Source: Microstegium vimineum (lineage: Eukaryota; Streptophyta; Magnoliopsida; Poales; Poaceae). From it: DNA of 64,000 nt. The position numbers and the translations under genes were made by a program. This document shows positions 47,257 through 60,155 of the stretch, piece after piece. The notes beneath the pieces were generated by a model. It ran no database searches, had not been told where the DNA came from, and was given only the letters and a program-made list of their open reading frames with translations. Within the stretch, counting starts at the first letter, position 1. Each line of letters opens with the position of its first letter. The stretch covers positions 55,520,456 through 55,584,455 of the forward strand of contig CM039124.1 of assembly GCA_022036555.1 (NCBI GenBank), written 5' to 3'.

Positions 47257-48293
47257 GTATGCGAACGGTCCCTAACTGTAATACGTTCATATAATAAAAA
47301 ACAGTAGCAGCCAACGGCCCATGAGAACGTCCAGGTAACATTTACTATATATTGTTCTTCTTCCTCTAGCCGCTGGTAAAGAGTTTATTCTTGTGAAACT
47401 TCATCTTTCCTTGATGTGTTCATGGCATAGAGTGATTCAGGAGTAAAAATGGCTGGGAATTCAAGAACCGCAAGTGCCATACTGAGAGCTCCGCTCCTGT
47501 ATGCGACTCTGAACCAAACATGCTGAGAAAGAGGTCCATTCCATCCCATCCCACTAAATCCCAGCAACCATGCAAACACCTCTTTGAGGTCCGAGTTCTT
47601 TGTGTCCTGCGAACATGAGTGATGACGCGCGTTGCGACTGCTGCCGCAGACCTGCAGTCGTGGGCTCGGTGGCCGGAGACCCGGAGTGAAGCCATGAGAA
47701 ATCCAGAAGCACTGGACACGGTTGCCGCCTGATGGCCGCGGGCGAGCGGCAGCCGGCAGACGATGTATAACAATTGTCCGGGTGTGCTGAGTTTGCGAAG
47801 ATCCGCAAACTATCAGGAGAGGAGAGTGCAGATACCAAGCCTTGGTGTTGAGCTTGCTTTCACATGCACCGGTAGTCCGGTACAAGGACGAGAAATGGAA
47901 TATATGCCAACGTCGCTTTGCCAAGTAAACAAAATATAGCTGTATATGATATGTACACAACCAGTGCCATGCTGGTTTTGAAGTCCAAAGTGCAAGCGAC
48001 GGATCGAATTTAGAACTCCAACCATCACAATCAGTTCTTTCCATATTGAACCAACCATGACATATGCGTAGTATACCTGGATACGATACCTTGCCACCAC
48101 TCCTCTCCGTGTCCGTGCCATACACCAAAGCAAAAGAGCACAGCTACAAGCTGTAGCCCTTTTTCCCCCGATAAAGCAGAGCATTGAGCTAGAGACGCAC
48201 CCTGTTCGACCTGCATTTTGTTTGTGTGTTGCACCACGCGAAGCAGCGAAGGCCAGGCTTGAGAGAATTGAAGCAACCAACCTAGCTATACCC
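47257..48293. other. upstream region of the ankyrin gene
   Basis: No separate gene supported. Long minus-strand open frames here extend over the ankyrin coding exon and lack motifs, so they are treated as shadows. Confidence 0.4.
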
Positions 48294-50132
48294 ATGGATA
48301 CGGCAATACCCATGGCAGCAACGGAGACGGAAGCGAGAGTTCGCGGCATGGATCCGGCCTTGTACAAGGCGGCGACGCAAGGGAACGTGGGGAGCCTGAG
48401 GAAGCTGGTGGTGAGCGACGTCAAGATCCTCAACTCCAAGACGCCGCAGGAGAACACGGCGCTCCACCTGGCCGCGCTGCACGGCCACCCCAAGTTCGCC
48501 CGCGAGCTCCTCGCGGTGAGCGAGGACCTCGTCGTCGCCAGGAACGCCGACGGCGACACCGCGCTCCACCTGGCCGCCAAGACGGGCAAGCTGAAGGTGG
48601 CGGAGCTGCTCGTCGGCATCGCGAAGGCGTGGCCGGAGGATCCCAGCGCGGAGGACACGCTGCTCAAGAGCCCCCTGATGGTGACCAACAATGAGGGCAA
48701 CAACCCGCTGCACGAGGCGGTGCGGCACCGCAAGACCGCCGTCGCGCTGGCGCTGCTGGGCGCCGACCACGCCCGCGCCTACGACCTCAACGAGAAGATG
48801 GAGTCCCCCCTGCACATGGCCGCCCGCGAGGGCCTCGTCCATGTCGTCCGCAAGGTGTTCGATTTCCACTGGGTCCAGACGACGGAGTACGTGCCATCTG
48901 CCGCCGTCAGCGGCACGGCTCTACACCAGGCCGTGCTCGGCGGACACACCAGTACGTAATGTGGCATGTGGGCTAGCTCTATATACGTTTAATTGACTTG
49001 TTATTTTCAAGCACACGAATGAGAATGGACGTGCGATTCCATGGTTGTAGAGGTTGTTGAGATCATGCTGGAGAAGCAGCACGAGGCGCTGGTGGGCATG
49101 ACCGACTACAACGGCAACAACGCGCTGCACTACGCGGCGCAGAAGAACAACTCGCACGTGGTGGAGCTGCTGCTGGACAAGGACAAGAAGGCGCAGCTGG
49201 CCTACAGCCGCAACAAGGATCAGCAATCCCCGCTGCACGTCGCGGCGCAGTACGGCTCGGCGGCGGTGATCAAGGCGCTGCTCCGGCACTGCACCGACGT
49301 GTCCGAGATGGTGGACGGCAGCGGCCGCAGCGCCTTCCACGCCTCCGTGATCAGCGGCAAGGCGAACGCGCTCCGGTGTCTCCTCCGCCACGTCGGTCCC
49401 GCGGAGCTTCTCAACCGCGCCGACACCAACGGCGACACGCCTCTGCACCTGGCCGCCAAGATGAGCCACGTCAACTCCGCGCTGATGCTGCTCAGAGACC
49501 GCCGCGTCGACCCCGGCATCCGCGACAGAGAGAACCAGACGGCGCGCAGCCTCGTGGAGAAGAAGCTGCAGAGCGGCGAGACGGACGCCCACGAGATGTA
49601 CCTCTGGAAGCAGCTCAAGCGCCAGGAGTCCGCCAGGTGCCGCAAGCAGCAACTGCCACCGGTGACCTTCTCCGGCGACAGCAGGACCTCCAGCCACAAG
49701 TACTTCGAGCGCAGCGTCGAGACCTACATCCTCGTGGCCACGCTCATCGCCACCGTCACGTTCGCCGCCACCTTCACCATGCCCGGCGGCTATGACCAGA
49801 CCACCGGCATCGCCCTCCACGGGCACAATACGGCCTTCAAGATCTTCGTCATCTCCAACACCGTCGCCATGTGCAGCGCCATCGTCGTTGTCTACTGCTT
49901 CATCTGGGCATGGAAAGATCCCCTCAAGTTCAAGATTGACCAGCTCGTGTGGGGGCACAGGCTCACTATGATCGCCGGTCTCGGCATGCTCGTCTCGCTC
50001 ATGGCTTCAGTCTACATCACCGTAGCACCAACGTCACGGTGGCCCGCATACGTCGTCATCGCCATCGGCGTGAGCACCCCGGCCGTCGTCGTCCTCATGC
50101 TCGGCCGGGATGTGATTTTCGTCCCGCTCTAG
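48294..50132 (+). CDS. ankyrin-repeat/PGG-domain membrane protein, ACD6-like
   Basis: Two exons, 48294-48951 and 49051-50132, joined in phase (GHT then KVVEIM), giving 579 residues. The start is the first ATG in the open frame (MDTAIPMAATETEARV). Eight or nine ankyrin repeats run from about residue 20 to 400, recognisable by NTALHLAALHGH, DTALHLAAKTGK, NPLHEAVRHRK, SPLHMAAREG, NALHYAAQKNN, SPLHVAAQYGS and DTPLHLAAKMSH. A PGG domain follows with TYILVATLIATVTFAATFTMPGG (from about 444) and three further hydrophobic segments, four membrane spans in all. The architecture is that of ACCELERATED CELL DEATH 6 relatives, plasma- or ER-membrane proteins tied to defence and salicylate signalling; function of this member is inference. 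Confidence 0.92.
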
Positions 50133-52121
50133 GTCTGTAGCTACTAGCCTACTACACTAATCATCAGCCGTCAACTTGTCCCGTCTCAGGTGCTAATAAT
50201 TTGTACTCCAATACTGTAGAATAAACTTTCTTGACCTCCATCGGGCCATTTTTCAAAATTAGAATAACATAGTACGCCCTACTGACGCCTGAGACAGGTT
50301 TGATACTGTCTTTTGAATCAAGAAAAGAAATCTTTCGGTGATCTTCAGTTTTGTACTCTTAGGCCGTCCCAACCAGCACTTTCGAGCTAGTTATTCTCTC
50401 TACATAGCTGAGAGAGAAATGGAAGAAAAAAATAATCACTTGAGCTTGCACATTTTCCCATGAAATGCTCATCTTTGACATTCTAGCCCATGCACCCAAC
50501 TCTTGAATTTAGGAGGCCTGAACTAACGATTAGTACTCATTCTCATTCATAGGACCACCTTTCCCTTCTTCTAGTTCATTTTCATTTTCAGACACCTATG
50601 AGAGAGAAAATGTGGCTAAAAAAACATCTAGAAACACAATCCTGAGAAGCAAATTAGCTTTGTCTCGGCAGGAGGCGGAGCTTGAGGATCGCTTGGGTGC
50701 CTTTTGATCGTATTTTGTGCCGTGTAATATCGGCTTAGGCCTTATTTTGACATACATGTATCACCATCAAATCATATGGATTGAAGTGGATATTAGTTTA
50801 AATATACACTAAATGTGGTTTGAAAGGTGATACATACGTATCCATACAAGCCTTAACAAGGCTTTAGTGTTCCTCTACAATCCCTGTTGTTCGGTAACTA
50901 TCATCTTACTATTACTAATTAGAGGCCCCAACGGAGGCACCACGTTAACTCTCACCAGATGCGCTAAAAAAAAGATAAATCTTAGAAATTCTCACAATAA
51001 TCAGAAACATCAAGCCGTCAATTTAATAAGGTTTAATCATCACTAGCAATAATAACCATTGGATCAATCAATTTGATTTTCTAAAAAATTACCCACATTG
51101 CCATTATGTAAATTATTAAACAACTACCTAAATCGTTTATCAAAATTGCCGTGTTTTTTTTCCCCGAGACCCATCTAATCTAATTGAGGAAATCGCGTTT
51201 TCGACAAGTTTCTTCCGGTCCTCTTCGTGGAGATCCAATTCTCCTACTACTATCGTCTAGCGACACGCAACATGCTTGCCATTCAAAGATGGCTTCAGCT
51301 GTGTTATGGATGCTGGAGAAGTTGTTTTGGTAGGCATGAGAATCTCACGAGTGCATTAGTCCGCCTAGCAAAGTTTGAGGATCGATGTAGCTAGAGAAAG
51401 ACAAGCAGAGATCGGTACAGGCGAGTCGGTGCGGATCATGGCATGTTCTTCTGTCGTGACCTGTATCTGACAGTCATCGCCGATCTGTATGAGGCTGGCC
51501 TGTGGTCTAGGAACAAGCGTCGTCCATAACTCCGCACGATACTGGCCTCTTTGCAATTGACAGGCGCAAATTAAGATACGATCTCTGTGTGCCTGCGCTG
51601 GGAGAAGCTACGTACACACAACCGTACGTGCCTTCTTCATAATCTGCCTGATGATATCTCATGGGTGGTGCCGTGGCTGGCAAGGTCTGCATCTGCAAGG
51701 CGCAGGATCTCAGCATGCATACATGCATGGTGGCCTGCTTCCTGCATGAATCATTTTACATGGATTGCCTTTGTCTCCTCCCAGTTGATCAACGGAAACT
51801 GAGATGCCTGATGTAAGCATTTGCAGCAGAGGCTATATCGACCTGACAAGTGACAACCTCCAAGATGGGCAAGATGCACCAGTACGTGACAAATTGCGAC
51901 CATGGTTACATTAGACCGAGAAATGAGTTATGAGTATATATACAAGCACAAAGTGTCAGTTATCAAAAGGTACGTACTCCGTACATATATATGCATCTCT
52001 ACTTATCAAGGTAGTACGTACGTAATGCATATGAATTAATGAATCTGTATGTAAAGAATGTATAAGTATTTAATTTCCTACTTATTTACTTTTCGGAAAA
52101 AGAAAATGACGTACCTATGGG
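50133..52121. other. intergenic, no supportable gene
   Basis: 3' flank of the ankyrin gene, then low-coding sequence. Short open frames around 51365-51800 overlap on both strands with no motif. Confidence 0.4.
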
Positions 52122-52493
52122 TTAGGGTCTATTTTGGATCACAACTGGATTATGATAACCTGGATTATGCAAAGAATTATTATAATTATGGATTATAATG
52201 CTAGAGTGTTTGGGTCAATGGATTATGGCGATTGATTATGGTTGGTTAAAGTGAAAAATTCCTATTTTATCCTTTATATATACTTTGGCAAGTTGGACAA
52301 TCGGTTGGAGGGCAAATTGGATAGTCGATTAATTGGGCGGCAATTAAGTTGGACCATAATCATCTATGACCTGGTCTCACCTGGATTTTGGGATTATGGT
52401 ATGAAATTTGATTATAATATAATCCATCATGCAATCAACAAAATGATTACATAATCTAATTATTGAAATCCAAGGTATCCAAATAGGATCTTA
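52122..52493. mobile_element. Tourist-like MITE
   Basis: Element 52125-52490 with ends GGGTCTATTTTGGATCAC and GGTATCCAAATAGGATC, imperfect inverted repeats, flanked by TTA on both sides (52122-52124 and 52491-52493), the Harbinger-type duplication. The interior is rich in GGATTATAAT motifs. A partial related stretch (GGATTATTATTATAGTAATC) is seen near 53221. Confidence 0.7.
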
Positions 52494-53289
52494 TTTGTAA
52501 GTTAATATAATCATTTAGAATTTAATAACCTAGGATGACAATGTCATCTTATTAACCGTCGAACCAATAGTCTAAGGCCATCTTGAAATTATGGTATCTT
52601 TAAGAGTTTCCTATCCAACCTATATTGAAGTCAAAATTATGGTGTATGTGATAAAAAACACACCCAAGCTTCCAACAGTTCCTCCATCGAACATCCTACA
52701 TTTTGTAGTAAACTAATGTTGCCTCTCCCCTAATTTTAGGTTGATATTTGTCCGCCATAAATGTGATCTAAGATAGCAGGTGAGAACTATTGAAGGACAT
52801 GATATTTAAGAATTTCTGTTAGGAAGAAGAATCCTATATGTGAGGATATGGAGGATTAAGTTTAGGAGCAAAGGGCTCTTGAATATAAGGAGATGAAGGG
52901 TCGGGTTGATCATAGTTGGATTATTATGTTTTAGATTGCTAGCAGGTAATCCCGCGAGAAGTTATGATTTTTTGGCATGCAAAATCAAACAAAATATGTC
53001 TTATAAATTATTTTACCGTAGAGGTAGCATGTGGTATATGTGCAAAAAAAAACTAAATTGTTACCTGATAGGTAAGCAAGAGCCAAAAAACAGGGTTGAA
53101 TGGTAACTTAATAGTGTTGTGTAGTGTTCTAGACAGTGAGTTGGGCTCATGAGGTAGTACAAATGGTATACAAAAGGAAGGTATATGGTAGATATCTAAG
53201 ATTATGTTATAATACAAATTATGGATTATTATTATAGTAATCAGAGAGTTTGGGTTCTTAGATTATTGTGGTGGATTATTGTTGGTTAA

Positions 53290-53810
53290 AGTGGTCGGGT
53301 AATTCAAAATTCGGGTAGTGAAAACTGCTAACCGATATTAGCTCCGAAATAACACTACCCGCAAATTCGGGTACCTGATAATTCAGGTTCGAATATTACC
53401 CGATATACCCGAATTTACAGAAATCAACAAACTAGATAGAAATTTAGTAGCAATTTATACATAATTTCAGCGCCAAATGTATAGAATTTCAACAATATTT
53501 TGCTGAGAATAATATATCATAATCATTTGTTCAAGAAGAGATAATTATATTTTAATAAAGTAATAAGTTCAAGTATTCAACTAACAATATAAGATAAATA
53601 TAAATATACATATAAAACTTTGGGTAGTTTGGGTACCGGGAGATATTACCCGAATTACCCAAACTAATTTCGGGTAATCACAATCACTATCCGATTTAGG
53701 ATCGGGTACCTCGGGTTCGGGTAATTCGCTAGGTTCGGGTAATTTGCTAGGTTCGGGTAATTCGGGTTTGGGTAATGGGTATCGGGTATTTTGCCTAGGT
53801 TTATCCCTGT
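53290..53810. repeat. TCGGGTAATTCGGGT-rich element, hAT-MITE-like
   Basis: Both margins are packed with CGGGTAATTC/GAATTACCCG motifs facing each other across an AT-rich middle (53405-53620): on the left GGGTAATTCAAAATTCGGG, on the right GGTTCGGGTAATTCGC repeated about four times. The arrangement is that of a non-autonomous hAT element with repeated subterminal motifs. Ends are not defined precisely. Confidence 0.45.
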
Positions 53811-53921
53811 TCCGATGTCATGTCTCCTTTGTGTAGGATTCGTTGAAGTTAGAGGCTAACAATGGGACAATAAGTTGATAGCATCATCATGCTTTAGGAG
53901 GAGAGCTGGTACGTATACCAA

Positions 53922-54021
53922 NNNNNNNNNNNNNNNNNNNNNNNNNNNNNNNNNNNNNNNNNNNNNNNNNNNNNNNNNNNNNNNNNNNNNNNNNNNNNNN
54001 NNNNNNNNNNNNNNNNNNNNN
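53922..54021. other. assembly gap of 100 N
   Basis: Exactly 100 undetermined bases, the conventional placeholder for a gap of unknown size. It cuts the 3' part of the invertase gene. Sequence on the far side (53811-53921) does not continue the invertase reading frame. Confidence 0.99.
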
Positions 54022-55501
54022 CAGCGGTCCGCTCCTCAAGGTCATCGGACGCGAGCACCCAGAGCCCGAACGGGCCGACGCCGCCCTTGGCTTCCGCGCC
54101 CCGCGCCGCGCACAGCGTCTGCGCGTCCGCCGCGCGCCACGCCGGGTCGAACGGCTCGGCCTTGTCCAGGTCCATCACCTGGAACGACGCCTCCACGTCG
54201 GCCTGCGCGGGCGACGCGAGCCCCGACACCTCCAGGTGCTGCCCGCCCTTCACGAGCGTGTCCGTGACGTTGACGTGGCTGCCCCGGAGCGACTCGATCT
54301 CGGCGACCGGCCACTGCACCAGCTGCTTGCCGTCCGGCGCGAGCCAGACCTTCCTCGGGACCGCCTGCACACCGGCCCAGCCCTTGCGGAGGTCGTCGGC
54401 CGTGGAGTCCGACTCGTTGGCCCACCCCCACAGGACGCGCCGCTGCTTGCCCGTGTCGAGGAACGTCTTGGACGCGTAGAAGTCGCCGTAGTCGTACCGG
54501 AGCCCGTCGTTGCCGTCGGCGAGCGCCGCGTCCGGCACGTACGTGTCGGTGGCGGCGTCGTACGCGCCGAACGTGTAGTACTCGAACCGCGTCAAGTCGA
54601 GGCTCACCTTGAGCACGTGCTTCGTGCCGCCGGCGCCCGGGGAGTTCACGGGGTAGAAGTCCGGCACTCCCACATGCCAGTGTCGCCGGAGTGCAGCGCG
54701 CGACGCGCCGGAGCCCAGCGCTTGAAGTCCCTGCTGCGGTACAGCATCGCGAGGCCGCGGTGGTTGTCCTTGGTCCCGATCACCAGGCGCCAGAGCCCGT
54801 CGGGTCCCCGCCACGCCGTCGTCGGGTCTCGGAACGCGGTGGCGTTCATCCCTGGCCCCGGCGCCATGACGGGGTTGTAGTCCGGCTTGACCCACTCGCG
54901 GAGGTACGGGTCGGAGAGGTCCTTGGGATAGGCCACGTTCTGCACCTGCCGGTTCTCGCCGTCAATGCCGGTGTACATGATCACCGGCGTGCCGTCGGGC
55001 AGCACGGTCGCGGAGCCCGACCAGCAGCCGTTGACGTCGAACGGCGCCGTCGGGTAGATCGCCGGCGGGAGCATGACCCAGTCGACGAGGTCCGTCGACA
55101 CGGCGTGCGCCCACACGATGTTGCCCCACACCGCGCCCTTGGGGTTGTACTGGTAGAACAGGTGGTACACGCCCTTGTAGTACATCACGCCATTAGGATC
55201 TGCGCGCACAAGACCAAGATTGATCTCGACAGTTAGACTCACCACCAAAGCGGCAGCAGTTGACGAACCAAGAGCATGTGTAGTAGAAAGATCAAACAAT
55301 GACGCTTGCAGTTGCAGGCACGAACTTACCGTTGATCCAGTTCTTGGGAGGCTGGAAGTGGTAGCCGGTGCGGTGGGCGTCGTCGACGGCGGCGTCGGCG
55401 GACGCCTGTGGCGATGGCGCCTCTGCCGCACGGCACGAGGACGACGACGACAGCAGCGCGAGCAGCAGGAGAACCGCCCATGCCCAAGTCCTGATCTCCA
55501 T
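54022..55501 (-). CDS. cell-wall invertase (GH32), 5' part only
   Basis: Exon 1 is 55330-55501: signal peptide (MEIRTWAWAVLLLLALL), then TGYHFQPPKNWIN. Exon 2 runs from 55199 to the gap at 54022. Together about 450 of the roughly 580 residues usual for the family are seen. Catalytic landmarks: the NDPNG nucleophile box across the splice site (Asp at 58), FRDPTTAW, and WECPDFYP, whose Pro marks cell-wall rather than vacuolar enzymes (which have Val). Such enzymes split apoplastic sucrose into glucose and fructose in sink tissue. Two oddities: the 9-bp DPN mini-exon of most plant invertases is fused to the following exon; and one C is missing at about 54661-54665, throwing the frame right after WEC. 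The rest of the frame is intact, so I suspect a base error. The beta-sandwich C-terminus is lost in the gap. Confidence 0.9.
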
Positions 55502-55591
55502 GTTGTCGTCGAATCAAAAGTGCTAACTGCTCGTCAACTTGTTTGTGTATCGATTATCGAGAGTACGAGGAAGAGAGGCGCGTGTACGTGC

Positions 55592-55601
55592 AAATTTATA
55601 G
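55592..55601 (-). promoter_or_regulatory. TATA box of the invertase gene
   Basis: CTATAAATTT on the minus strand, about 90-100 bp upstream of the ATG, the only TATA-like site at suitable distance. Confidence 0.6.
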
Positions 55602-56005
55602 TGGGCAGCAAGAGGCGCAGACAAAGTTACAGTCCGACTAGAATACATGTTTTGGATAATTATCTGGATGACGTGAAATCCTATCCTATGATTGAATTCC
55701 TATCCAATGCAGTACGAACTCATTACGACTTAGCGAGGGGTTTTTTCCCCCTAGAAAAAGAGAGAACAGACCGACGGGGATTGGTGCAAACGACGGCACT
55801 GTGATGGTCGTGAAACGATCCTCTATTTTCCTTGCGAAGTTTAGATTATCCATACATGAATTCATTATTATCCGTGTGTTCTTAGAGTTGTGCCATCTCT
55901 GTACTCTCTCTGTTTACCTTTCTTGTCTTGAAATCCATACATATATCATTTTATATATTTTTATATATATATATAAAATTCATATTACTCCCTCTTCAAG
56001 TCCAG

Positions 56006-56340
56006 TTAGGGCCAGTTTGATCCTTCCGTCTAAAGTTAAAAAATAAAGACTTGTTGGATTCCTATCTTTAAACTTTATTAGAGGCATTTGAACTTTAAAC
56101 ACTTTAGTCACTTTTGATGTCTACGTCTTCTTTAATGTGAGGTGAGCTAATTTTATTAGCCTATTTATTTGGAGTTTTAACTCTAAAGTTTAGACATAAG
56201 AATCCAAACATGGCCTAAAGCTCTAAACATGTGGTATAAAATTAGCTCTAAATTTAGCACACCTCACGTTTGAGTTTTAAACATTAAAGGTGAACTAAAA
56301 TGCTCCCAAATTTATAGATAGTGATCCAAACATGCCCTTA
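56006..56340. mobile_element. Tourist-like MITE
   Basis: Element 56009-56337, ends GGGCCAGTTTGATCC and GTGATCCAAACATGCCC, imperfect inverted repeats, flanked by TTA on both sides (56006-56008 and 56338-56340). AT-rich interior with repeated TCTAAA/TTTAGA motifs. Confidence 0.72.
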
Positions 56341-57172
56341 GTTTACTCCTCCACCAGGATACCCATTCCTAAACCCAAAATAGGTCTCCAGCAGAATACT
56401 TACAGCCTCCAACACCTATACAGAATACCCATTTTGGGAGAGACATAACTCAAATCTAAATAGCCTATCTCCTAAAGACCCATTTGCACAAAAAGTTATC
56501 CTTTGAATCATGTTGTCGGAGAAAAAAAAAGGTATTAAACCATTTGCCTATAGCACTACTTAAATGATGAATAAGTCATGTATTTACCTATCTGGAGACT
56601 TTATATCTAAACTTCATAGGAGGACATCCAAACAGGTAGTCTGGCCTAGGCTTGACCCGCACCTATTACTAAATGGCATGGACAAAGGAAACAAATCCAT
56701 GATTTTTTTTCTCGGCTTAAAATGTTTGTTTTAGTTAGTTCCAATTCCAAAAACATAGACATGACTTTGCCCATTAAAAAGTTAATGGACATGAAAAATT
56801 GGCCCGAAAAAGCCTTAGTTTTTTTTTGACATGTCATGACCCATAAAATGCTATGGTTCTATTTAGCTAGTCTTTGACTTCGTCTTCTTACTACTCCTTG
56901 CATGAAACCTTATCAAATAACCACAAAAATGATTCCTCGGGAGAAGCTGAGGAGCAATTAGAGCCGCTTTGTAAGAGAAGCTGAAGTAGAAAAAAGTTGC
57001 TTCTTCTCACGAGCCTAGTACAAATTATTCCAAACCTACTGCTAGAGTCTTTTTTCAATTATTTTTAAAATGGCTTCAGCTCTACCAAAGCTATTGCTCC
57101 ACATAAGGAGCCAAGGTTGAAGCCCTTTTAGGAAGATCTGAAGCTCTACCAAACATGGCAATATATGTCTAG
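56341..57172. other. intergenic, no supportable gene
   Basis: AT-rich sequence with no coding motif. Confidence 0.4.
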
Positions 57173-57530
57173 TTATCTTCAACAGTTTGCTAAATCACTT
57201 GTCATTCTTTAAAATTTGACAAATCAATCAAAAAACAATATCCAACCGTTTGCCAATTGGACTTGCCAATTCTACACGCTTGCCAAAAGACGGAGCCGCG
57301 CGCCTATTTTTGTGAGCGGGCATCGACTTGCCATCCCCTTGCCCGCGAGTCCCCCGCTCGGTTTCCCGCATGCAACTTTCCTTCCTTTTTAATCTTCTTT
57401 TTTTTATTTGGCAATTGAGAAATAGGAAACTGTTGGAGATGACCTCTTTTCAACTTGGTAGATTATTATAGCAACTTGCTAAAACATAAGATTTGACAAG
57501 TGAGAAATAACAAATTGTTGGAGATGCTTA
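57173..57530. mobile_element. probable MITE
   Basis: The left end ATCTTCAACAGTTTGCTAAA pairs with AACAAATTGTTGGAGATG at the right; TTCAACAGTTTG/CAAATTGTTGGAGA ends are common in grass MITEs. A GC-richer centre (57280-57370) shows no coding motif. No clear duplication. Confidence 0.5.
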
Positions 57531-58557
57531 GGACAAATTAACCAATATATTAGATAGACACCAGGTGTGCAATTAAATTCAATGCTTCCATCCGTCATGT
57601 CACAATGATGCTCTATATATTGTTTTTTCTTGCATTGTATAGCGGTATAGCCTGCACTCATAGGTCCACATAATAACATCAAGAAAAGCAAAAGAAGTAC
57701 TTCTATTTTTACCCATGAAAGTTTAAGGGCTTATTTGATATGGTTCTAGCTTTAGCTTTACCAACAACTTCTGCAGAGGAGTTGTACCAAACATTTTACG
57801 AGACTATCCGTACTAAATAATTTAGAAGAAGTCATTTTCCGGTAGAGGAGTCTGAGCCCTTTTTAAGCCAGGACCAGAGCGATAAAAAGTGGCTCTTCCT
57901 CAAGTGCTTTGGCTCCTCTGGAGGAGCAGTTGAGGAAAATATCTGCCCATTAGACCCCAAGTGATGTGTGTGCCCAATAATAGTGGGCTCCCATCACCAT
58001 ATCTTAATTCCCAGGCATCTACACATCTTAGGACATTAAGGACAGGAATTTCTTCTGGTATCACATGTTACAATTGTGAAATCGGTCGTTGGATGTTTCT
58101 CTCTCTCCAGCTAGTGCCTCCTTTTTCCCAATACATATCATCTTAAGTGTTCAATACAAATGCCTTTAACGCACTCCAATAGTTCTAAAAAAGAATTTAT
58201 AAATCAATGAGTTTCCCTGAATCGCTTAAAAACTTAAGGATATTTGTTGGATTTCTCCAATTATTTCTAATATCTCGTGTTTAAAGCTAGAACATAATTT
58301 TATATTGAGAACTCGAACTGTTTCTAAATCACCCAACCAACCTCTATACTTTCTTTCTCTCATATATATTTGTTTTGTGAACCTTAATTTTCTCCATGTC
58401 CTTCTTCCCCACCAATAAATTGGTGGAGCACTCTCTTTGTTCCTAGGGACAGTAACCACCCCAACACCCTTCTAGCTAGATATAACCATGGCCAGGTAGG
58501 GCCAAGGCAGTAGCGACCAAATGTGACCATGACGCGACTATGTCCGGCTGGGGCTAA
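57531..58557. other. intergenic, no supportable gene
   Basis: AT-rich, without recognisable coding motif. GGGCTTATTTGATATGG at about 57726 resembles a MITE left end but no matching right end was found. Confidence 0.35.
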
Positions 58558-59382
58558 CCTTGGGCAAAATTAACCGAGAACCGTATCGAACTAACCGGAA
58601 CCGAAACCAAAACCGAACTAATTGGAACAGAAACCGAACTAACCAAAACCAAAATATTTGGTTACCAATTCGGTTCTCAGTTTTCAGGAACCGAATTTTA
58701 CTAGGTTAATTCGGTTTTGACTCTCGGTCGAAATAACCGAGATACTCAAAGAGGCCCAAGAAGGAAATGATAACCCACAACCCATTTAGACTTAGTAGTA
58801 TATATATCACTCTTAAAACCCTAACCACCCCTCTCTAGTCTCCCCACCTCTCCCATCGCCGCCACCCTCCCGTAGCTGCTCTCCCATCCCCACTCCGCAC
58901 TCCCCGTTCCCGCCTTCCTGATTCCCAAGCTTCCCCTTCCTTCCTTTTTCTCCCTGTTCGTGGTGGTGACCAGCGGCGCCCGCGACCTCTCTCCTAGTGG
59001 CTGGTGGCTCCCGCTCCCTCTCGGCCTTTCCCGCGACGGTGTCGGGCCGCGGCCGCTCTCTCACGCGATGGCATCCGGCGGCGTCCACTCCCTCTCCCGC
59101 GACGGCGCTTGGCGGAGCCCACTCCCTCTCCCACGACGTGTCCAGCAGTGCCTGCTCCCTCTCCCGCAGTGGCTGGTGGTGGCACCCGCTTCCTTTGCTG
59201 CCATGACTTATTGTTTCGGTTTTTTTGGTTAGAACCGGAACCGAACTGAATTACCCGAAACTGAAGTTCGTCGGTTCCATGCTTTTGAAGTAACCGATCG
59301 ATCCCTCAATCTCAGGTAACCGAATTTCCTCAGGAATCGGAGAATCGAATCGATTGGTTTCGGTTAACCGAATGCCTAGGCT
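58558..59382. mobile_element. probable non-autonomous hAT element carrying a GC-rich insert
   Basis: Both margins carry clusters of AACCGAAACC/GGTTAACCGA motifs in opposite orientation (58568-58745 and 59215-59375), with loosely inverted ends CCTTGGGCAAAATTAACCGA and TCGGTTAACCGAATGCCTAG-like. The middle (58850-59200) is GC-rich with overlapping open frames on both strands and several GCGACGG and CTCTCCC repeats but no protein motif. No clear 8-bp duplication was found. Confidence 0.5.
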
Positions 59383-60155
59383 GAGCTGGGCAACCAAAGT
59401 CCTCCAATGATGGCTACAAAATGTTAGGAAGATACTTATGCAAAGAGACGTTTGAGAGAAGGAAGCAATGTGGGAGAAGGAAGAAACATTAGCAGAAATC
59501 CTCGTCACACATTTTTTTCCTGGACGCATCAATTGATTTCCTAAGTGTGAAAATGTTGGAAGTTAGGATAATAAGGACAAGTTAGAGAGAGAGAGCTTTT
59601 TCCATTGACATAAAAAAACCCAGGATCGAAGTTATTTGTTAAACCTACAATTAAGACTAACAGTTTTTGAGATGTTCATTGACGCAGAAGTGGAATCAAG
59701 TGATTCAACAACATGTAGTAATAAAAACATTAAAACAAGTTTTCCTAACTAAATTCTTAGGTCAGTGGCAATGGACAATCTCTCAGAAAATAAATAAATA
59801 TATAAAAATAAAAAGTCATAAAGCCCACGACCTGCACAATTCCAAAATTGGAGTCTCTAAATTCGTAGAACCTACGGCCAGGAAACGGCCCGAAACGTGA
59901 AAGCCATAAACCAGAAGGCAAGTCCAGCAGAATGCCAGATCGCACTCTCACATCGGACCACCCCTTCCTAGTTTTCCTCTCCCAAAGAAAATAAAAGCCT
60001 ATTTCGTGTAAGCCGGGCGCACCGCCTAGGGTTTTAGCCCCTGCCGCCGCAACCTCCCCGTACCCTGCCGCCGCAACCTCCCCATCCTTCGAGTCCCATC
60101 CGAATCCGTAGCCCCGCAACCCGCCGGGCGACGAGCGGCGGAGCCCGCGGCCGAG
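59383..60155. other. upstream region of the Alba gene
   Basis: No gene supported; the GC-rich right end (60000-60155), including CCGCCGCAACCTCCCC repeated twice, is probably 5' untranslated region. Confidence 0.4.

Noticed and set aside
48921..49958. Minus-strand 345-codon frame opposite the ankyrin exon
   Set aside because: Antisense of a GC-rich ankyrin exon; no recognisable domain.
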